Notes under the pieces: model-generated
Database searches by the model: none
Told to the model about the DNA's origin: nothing
Seen by the model: the letters and a program-made list of their open reading frames with translations, nothing else
Source of the DNA: an uncultured Acetatifactor sp.
GTDB lineage: Bacteria; Bacillota; Clostridia; Lachnospirales; Lachnospiraceae
Direction of reading: 5' to 3'
NCBI GenBank assembly: GCA_934436245.1
Contig: CAKSAM010000059.1
Coordinates: 1 to 9,647 of the forward strand
DNA length: 9,647 nt
Program-made: the position numbers and the translations under genes
Part shown: positions 5,727 to 9,647 of the stretch, in pieces
Numbering within the stretch: the first letter of the stretch is position 1
How the letters are laid out: each line of letters starts with the position of its first letter

Positions 5727-7609
5727 TGCTGTATCTCCTTTTCTTCCGGAAGGGGATCCGGTAATTGCGCCGGGGTCTCTTCCGGGCTCTGCGTCGGTGC
5801 ATCCACCGCTGCATTGCCCTGTGGAAACTCCCATGATCCCAGTCCCAGCTTTTGCAGAGCCATCATTACATTTTTCGTGTATTCCACATTGTCTGAAATA
5901 TCAGCGATCTGTTGTGCTTCTTCCTGACTTAACTGATACTTCTGGGACAGGATATTTAAAATATCCTGAAATGCAAGATTTACCTCATCCTGTGCATTCC
6001 ACTGTGTAGCATAATTCAAAAGTGTCGGATAATCATGTACTGCCTGCAGCAGGCTGTCCAGCGCTTCCAGTTCAGAACCCTCGTTCACAAATACTTCATA
6101 TTCTCTCAGCCACATCCTGATTGTCAGAATACTCTCAGAATGGCTGTACATCACCTGTTCCGTTTCATTCAATTCCTTACCGAACAGGTTCTGATAACAG
6201 GTCTGATAATCTCCTGCATAGTAAGCTTTTCTTCCACTACGCTTTGCCGTATAATCCATCAGAAAATTTCCCAGCAAAAGAATCACTGCTCCCAAAGTAA
6301 TACATACTGCCATAATAGGAATGATTTTTTGGGGAGAAAGCTTCTTCTCCGGTACTGCCTGCTGTCCTTTCTTTTCCGGTTTTTCCTTTTTCTTCTTTTC
6401 TTTTGCCGTTTTCCTGGATTTAGGCTGCTTTTCTTTCTTGGGCTTTTTCTCTTTCTTACCCTTCTTTTTCTTGCCACCCTTGTCCATCTCTTCGAGAATC
6501 TTCTTATTTTCATCAGACAGTTTCAGCTGATCCGATTCCTCTTCTTCCTCATCTTCTTCAGTAAACAGATCTAATAATTTGGCAAAAAATCCTTTTTTGT
6601 CTTTTTTCTGTTCCGGCTCCTCTACGATATCTGCTCCTGCAGCCTTCAGAATATCCATCACATCCGCAGAATCTGGTTCCCCGGACGCATTATCCACACC
6701 GTCTGCCTGTTCAGGGAATGCTCCTGCCAGTAAAGCGTCCAGATCACCATCCAGCACATTTGCGTCACCGCTTTCAGCAGTATCTCCCGTACTTTCTGTG
6801 TTTTCACTTTCTGTGCTGTCTGAAGCTGCCGCAGCCACATTCTCTGTGCTTCCTGTATTTGGGGTCAGAGAAGTCAGATTTGCAAGATCTACAAGATCTG
6901 CGAGATCATCCGGTACAGCCTCTGGAATCTCCGATACTACTTCCGCATCGGCTGCAGGTACCGCCTCTGTCTCCCCGGGTGCCGTTTCCTGTTCAGCAGG
7001 TTCTTCCTTGGGTTTCTTCTTAAACCGGTCAAAGAATCCCGGTTTTTTCTCCTTTACATTCTTTTCTTTTTTCTTTTCTTTTTTCTTTCTCTTTTTCCCA
7101 CGTTTTCCGTCATCTTCTTCCGGTTGCGCAGTTATGGTCTCTGGCTGTGCGGTCTCAGGTGTTACCTGATCCAGAATATTCGATAACCCTTCGTCATCCG
7201 CATCTTCCAGCATTTTGATCAGATCATCATTCGTATCAGAGTTCTCCTGTGCCGGAACATCCTCAGACTGTTCCTGGCTTTTCTGCAACAGCCTGTCAAT
7301 CTCATCCTCAGACATCGAAGCCGTCTCTTCCGGATGAATCGCTGTATTATCTGATATAGGCTGACTTTCTTCCGCTTCCGGCTCTGTGGAGTCAGCCTTC
7401 TGTGCATCATATGCTGACTTCAACAGATCATCCATATCACTCATATCGACCTGCGTTGCACTCTCTTCCACAGGCTCCGACGTTTCCGGTGTTTTGGCAG
7501 TTTCTTCCTCCGTCCCGGTCATTTTCGGATTCTCTGTATCCTCTGCTTCTATATTGTCTGTTTCAATTCCTTTTAATAAATTATCCAGGTATTCCTCCTG
7601 TGAAGGCAT
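5723..7609 (-). CDS. Charged single-pass membrane protein with repeated acidic helices and an extracytoplasmic helical domain
   Basis: A 628-residue protein of no named family that I recognise. Residues 1-165 are acidic with repeated short amphipathic segments: SQEEYLDNLLKGIE (3-16), MSDMDDLLKSAYDA (56-69), MSEDEIDRLLQKSQ (99-112) and DDLIKMLEDADDE (128-140). Further copies are DGDLDALLAGAF (287-298) and ADVMDILKAAGADI (315-328). Two lysine-rich blocks each hold a GFF module: KKPGFFDRFKKK (188-199) and KKDKKGFFAKLLDLF (335-349). After a very basic stretch (377-428) comes one membrane helix (about 429-451). The basic side implies N-terminus inside, so the repeats are cytoplasmic. Residues 452-595 outside are helical and TPR-like (AYYAGDYQTCYQNLF, then paired helices), ending in a Pro/Glu tail. 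There is no signal peptide. GGAGGA lies 7 bases before ATG. It starts 43 bp after the sirtuin-like gene and overlaps hisH. A scaffold or receptor role is inference. Confidence 0.85.
   Translation of the reverse strand: MPSQEEYLDNLLKGIETDNIEAEDTENPKMTGTEEETAKTPETSEPVEESATQVDMSDMDDLLKSAYDAQKADSTEPEAEESQPISDNTAIHPEETASMSEDEIDRLLQKSQEQSEDVPAQENSDTNDDLIKMLEDADDEGLSNILDQVTPETAQPETITAQPEEDDGKRGKKRKKKEKKKEKNVKEKKPGFFDRFKKKPKEEPAEQETAPGETEAVPAADAEVVSEIPEAVPDDLADLVDLANLTSLTPNTGSTENVAAAASDSTESENTESTGDTAESGDANVLDGDLDALLAGAFPEQADGVDNASGEPDSADVMDILKAAGADIVEEPEQKKDKKGFFAKLLDLFTEEDEEEEESDQLKLSDENKKILEEMDKGGKKKKGKKEKKPKKEKQPKSRKTAKEKKKKEKPEKKGQQAVPEKKLSPQKIIPIMAVCITLGAVILLLGNFLMDYTAKRSGRKAYYAGDYQTCYQNLFGKELNETEQVMYSHSESILTIRMWLREYEVFVNEGSELEALDSLLQAVHDYPTLLNYATQWNAQDEVNLAFQDILNILSQKYQLSQEEAQQIADISDNVEYTKNVMMALQKLGLGSWEFPQGNAAVDAPTQSPEETPAQLPDPLPEEKEIQQ
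5734..5740 (-). promoter_or_regulatory. Ribosome binding site of hisH, inside the upstream gene
   Basis: AAGGAGA on the minus strand is 7 bases before ATG 5726. It lies within the last codons of the upstream membrane-protein gene. It supports the short hisH start and coupled translation through the ATGA overlap. Confidence 0.85.
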
Positions 7610-7652
7610 CTGTCATTCCTCCGCTTTCTCACAAGTTACTAGCATGTTAAGT

Positions 7653-8420
7653 TTAACACAGGCTAAGCAGCCAGGCAATGGGATTTTGTTCCCCATCTAT
7701 GCAATAAAGGTCAGCTTTTTGTTGAATCAAAGCAATTCTTTCAAAAGGCGACCGTATAATTGTAGGGAAACGATCCCCCTCTCCAATCTCCAACAATACC
7801 ATTTTATGATTCAGGGTATTTTGCAGCCAGGTCTGGTAGTCCGTCCAATTTTTCAGATATCCCTTTTCATCATACTCTCCGGCATAGGCATTGTTGAGTA
7901 ACAACTGCTTCCCACACTTTGGACATTTTCCCAAATCCGGGATAGAAAACCCGTTATGTAACATGTTTTTAAAACACTCCTGCAGTTGTTCCTCATCCGC
8001 TTCTGTCACTGTCTGGATGCCTTCCTCACACCCGTCCGGGCACTGTTTTTTCGTCCAACTGCCACAGGGTGCCACGAATCGCTCTTTTTTCAATAACATT
8101 TTTTTCCAGGGAATCTCTGCCAATTTATGATTCAGGGAAGATGAAACCACAAAATAACTCTTTTTTTCCAATACTTTTGCCAGATTCAGCAATCCCCGTT
8201 CTATTTCCTCTTCCAACTCAGGCAAATACTGTCTGCGGAATCGCTCTTCCACATAAGGCAAAAGCCAAAGTACATTCTGCTGCTGTAACTGTTCCCGGAC
8301 CCTGCGATAATCTCCTCTGCTTTGCAGAAAAATTTCCATGTCAAATTCCTGACCGAGACCCACCAGCACATATTCCGCATCTTCAATTTTCTGAAGCATT
8401 TCTTCTGTTTGTTTATCCAT
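7653..8420 (-). CDS. Divergent sirtuin-like (Sir2-family) zinc protein
   Basis: A 255-residue protein with the outline of a Sir2 NAD-dependent deacylase but altered active-site motifs. VLVGLGQEF (18-26) stands where sirtuins have GAGIS, and YFVVSSSLNHKL (89-100) where they have TQNID/H. CGSWTKKQCPDGC (119-131) stands where they have HGS...CxxC, so the usual catalytic histidine appears to be cysteine (C119). Zinc ligands would be C127, C131, C166 and C169 (CPKCG). AYAGEYDEKGYLKNW resembles the VxFGE loop, and EIGEGDRFPTIIRSPFE (211-227) stands for GTSxxVxPA. Alignment is by eye. The family recurs in Lachnospiraceae from memory; its reaction is unknown. Start codon: TTGGGATAC precedes ATG, a weak ribosome site. 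It lies between cheV, past a terminator, and the membrane-protein gene, without a terminator before the latter. Confidence 0.72.
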   Translation of the reverse strand: MDKQTEEMLQKIEDAEYVLVGLGQEFDMEIFLQSRGDYRRVREQLQQQNVLWLLPYVEERFRRQYLPELEEEIERGLLNLAKVLEKKSYFVVSSSLNHKLAEIPWKKMLLKKERFVAPCGSWTKKQCPDGCEEGIQTVTEADEEQLQECFKNMLHNGFSIPDLGKCPKCGKQLLLNNAYAGEYDEKGYLKNWTDYQTWLQNTLNHKMVLLEIGEGDRFPTIIRSPFERIALIQQKADLYCIDGEQNPIAWLLSLC

Positions 8421-8434
8421 AACTGTATCCCAAT

Positions 8435-8440
8435 ATTATA
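8435..8440 (-). promoter_or_regulatory. Possible extended -10 promoter for the sirtuin-like gene
   Basis: The minus strand reads TTTTGCTATAAT, a perfect TATAAT with an extended TGn, directly after the cheV terminator stem. There is no good -35 box; the region lies in the hairpin. Transcription from here would start about 8 bases before the ATG and lose most of the weak ribosome site, so it may instead be just the AT-rich terminator tail. Confidence 0.35.
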
Positions 8441-8442
8441 GC

Positions 8443-8469
8443 AAAAGGCTGGGACTATCCCAGCCTTTT
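8443..8469 (-). terminator. Rho-independent terminator behind cheV
   Basis: A perfect 12-bp stem, AAAAGGCTGGGA with TCCCAGCCTTTT (8443-8454 and 8458-8469), closed by a 3-base loop. It lies 16 bases after the cheV stop. On the minus strand the GC-rich stem ends in TTTT. A-tracts on both sides could allow action in either direction. Some read-through into the sirtuin-like gene is possible. Confidence 0.85.
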
Positions 8470-8485
8470 TGCTTCTCTAAACTTA

Positions 8486-9397
8486 CTATCTGTCTAAATG
8501 CTTCTCTGCTACCAGTTCGTCCACAATTTTTACCAGATTACCGATCTCGGGCTTGGAAAGCTGTGCATCTGCTCCCAAAGCCTCTCCCTTTCTCTTCATG
8601 TCATCATTAACCAGAGATGAGAAAATGATAACAGGAATGTCCTTGGTTGCATCATCGCTCTTCACAAGCTTGGTCAGTCTGTGGCCATCCATTTCCGGCA
8701 TCTCAATATCGGTGATGATACAACGAACATGCTGATCCAGTGTACCGTCCTCTTTGCACTGTGTAATCACATCATATGCTTTCTGACCGTTCTCTGTATG
8801 GATCAGATTTACATAACCGGCTGCCTTCAGGGAATCTACAATCAGCTTGTTAAGCAGAGGAGAATCCTCTGCAATCAGAATAGGAACAGAGCTTCTGGTA
8901 CGCTCTCCCAGTTCATTCAGCTCGGACATCTTCAGTCCTGTCTCCGGATTAATGTCAGATACGATCTTCTCGAAATCCAAGATAATGATCAGCTTGTCAT
9001 TCTTCTTGATAATGCCGGTGGCAACACTCTCGTCTGCTGCAGAAATTGTGATATCCGGCTTAATGATGTCTCTCCAGCTTACTCTGTGAATACCTAACAC
9101 AGACTCTACATGGAATGCGATATCCAGCTTATTAAAGTTGGTAACGATAAATAATCCTTTTTTCTCAGATTCACCACGCCCCAGACAGTTCTTCAGATCA
9201 ATGGCAGTGATCATGGTATCTCTCGGCATGAAAATACCTTCAATACTGGGATGTGAATTCGGAACCGGTGTCACCGGCTGATAGGTAATGATCTCTTTGA
9301 TCTTGGCAACATTGATTCCGTAGGAATTACCTGCCAGGGTAAATTCCAGAATCTCTAATTCATTTGTTCCGTTTTCAAGTAAAATCTTAGTATCCAT
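8486..9397 (-). CDS. cheV: Chemotaxis coupling protein CheV (CheW-receiver fusion)
   Basis: A 303-residue adaptor linking methyl-accepting receptors to CheA kinase, with phosphorylation-dependent adaptation. Residues about 12-155 form a CheW domain (LEILEFTLAGNSYGINVAKIKEII at the start, then IEGIFMPRDTMITAIDL and the HRVSW segment). Residues about 170-298 form a receiver domain: acidic pair ED (177-178), phospho-acceptor D230 in ITDIEMPEMDG, FSS (259-261) and K282 in SKPE. Length equals that of B. subtilis CheV from memory. A longer reading from 9451 adds 18 residues without a ribosome site. AGGAG is 5 bases before ATG 9397, so MDTKILLENG is chosen. It has its own promoter and terminator. 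No cheA or receptor lies in the window. The gene implies a motile or receptor-using organism. Confidence 0.95.
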   Translation of the reverse strand: MDTKILLENGTNELEILEFTLAGNSYGINVAKIKEIITYQPVTPVPNSHPSIEGIFMPRDTMITAIDLKNCLGRGESEKKGLFIVTNFNKLDIAFHVESVLGIHRVSWRDIIKPDITISAADESVATGIIKKNDKLIIILDFEKIVSDINPETGLKMSELNELGERTRSSVPILIAEDSPLLNKLIVDSLKAAGYVNLIHTENGQKAYDVITQCKEDGTLDQHVRCIITDIEMPEMDGHRLTKLVKSDDATKDIPVIIFSSLVNDDMKRKGEALGADAQLSKPEIGNLVKIVDELVAEKHLDR

Positions 9398-9402
9398 ACT
9401 TA

Positions 9403-9407
9403 CTCCT
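9403..9407 (-). promoter_or_regulatory. Ribosome binding site that decides the cheV start
   Basis: AGGAG on the minus strand lies 5 bases before ATG 9397. The upstream in-frame ATG at 9451 has only AT-rich sequence and a small TCTGC/GCAGA hairpin (9455-9467) in front of it. Confidence 0.82.
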
Positions 9408-9487
9408 GTACCCTTCCCGTTGCTTTCGTTCTTTATTTCGTATATTTTCATAAATCTGCAATGCAGACTTTACTACGCTCTTTGTTA

Positions 9488-9518
9488 ATTATATCATATT
9501 TTTTCAAAAAAGAAACAA
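9488..9518 (-). promoter_or_regulatory. Sigma-A promoter of cheV
   Basis: On the minus strand a perfect TATAAT (9493-9488) is preceded by TGA, giving an extended -10. The -35 is weaker: TTGTTT at 19 bp (9518-9513) or TTTCTT at 16 bp. An AT-rich stretch lies between and upstream. Transcription would start near 9481, leaving an untranslated leader of about 84 nt that holds a small TCTGC/GCAGA stem-loop (9455-9467). No sigma-28 (flagellar) box was seen. Confidence 0.78.
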
Positions 9519-9537
9519 TTATCTGAAATTAAAGCAT

Positions 9538-9563
9538 AAAAAAACGATAGCACACTGCTATCG
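9538..9563 (-). terminator. Rho-independent terminator of a gene beyond the right edge
   Basis: A perfect 8-bp stem CGATAGCA/TGCTATCG (9545-9552 and 9556-9563) with a 3-base loop, followed on the minus strand by seven Ts (9544-9538). It insulates the cheV promoter from whatever is transcribed leftward into the window. Confidence 0.92.
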
Positions 9564-9647
9564 TCCTTTGATTTATTCCTTCAAAACCGAACACTGAAAC
9601 CTAATCTCTTATATCCTAACTTCCATCCTGCTTTCCTATCCAAAACC
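9564..9647 (-). other. Non-coding right edge, possibly the tail of an RNA operon
   Basis: These 84 bases have no plausible coding frame. On the minus strand they contain TTCAGTGTTCGGTTTTGAAG, which resembles spacer sequence around rRNA genes in Clostridia as I remember it, and they end at a strong terminator. No part of a mature rRNA or tRNA is recognisable, so this is a weak suggestion only. Confidence 0.3.

Noticed and set aside
5727..5834. 36-codon N-terminal extension of hisH
   Set aside because: It overlaps the upstream gene in another frame, and the shorter start has a strong ribosome site and the normal family N-terminus.
6035..7169. Two long plus-strand frames, one Phe/Leu-rich and one Ser-rich
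   Set aside because: They are complements of the lysine-rich and acidic repeats of the membrane-protein gene; low-complexity coding DNA keeps the other strand open.
7645..7658. TGTTAA/TTAACA inverted repeat at the end of the sirtuin-like gene
   Set aside because: AT-only arms of six bases without a T-run; likely chance.
7386..7901. 171-codon plus-strand frame spanning the junction of two minus-strand genes
   Set aside because: It overlaps the ends of two better-supported genes, lacks a ribosome site and resembles no protein I know.

Overview
The window reads as a piece of chromosome from an anaerobic Firmicute, most likely a Lachnospiraceae member (Blautia, Roseburia or Dorea type). This rests on family resemblance of the proteins, moderate GC, strong AGGAGG-type ribosome binding sites, sigma-A promoters and palindromic intergenic repeats; no rRNA gene is visible to confirm it. 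All eight confident genes lie on the minus strand, so transcription runs from right to left.

In transcription order. The right edge carries a Rho-independent terminator (9538-9563) for a gene outside the window. A sigma-A promoter then drives cheV (8486-9397), a CheW-receiver chemotaxis coupling protein with its own terminator hairpin (8443-8469). Next come a divergent sirtuin-like zinc protein (7653-8420) and a 628-residue, very charged, single-pass membrane protein (5723-7609) with repeated short acidic helices. That gene overlaps hisH by 4 bases (ATGA), and hisH is followed after 1 base by hisF; together these two make imidazole-glycerol-phosphate synthase. ung (uracil-DNA glycosylase) follows 56 bases after hisF and ends 2 bases before a 93-bp palindromic element (3493-3585).

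The left third is a second unit. A near-consensus promoter with a small palindrome in its spacer precedes a TrmB-family regulator (2630-3391). Then come ddh (meso-diaminopimelate dehydrogenase) and lysA (diaminopimelate decarboxylase), two enzymes that take tetrahydrodipicolinate to meso-DAP and then to lysine. Four bases after the lysA stop begins a tandem palindromic repeat (77-bp copies on a 107-bp period) that runs off the left edge.

Most of the window is housekeeping metabolism. The parts worth a second look are: the sirtuin-like protein, where cysteine appears to replace the catalytic histidine; the membrane protein, whose repeats resemble the FliM/FliY CheY-binding peptide and which sits next to cheV; its translational coupling to hisH; and the two palindromic repeat elements parked directly behind stop codons. 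No CRISPR array, insertion sequence, phage gene or tRNA was found.
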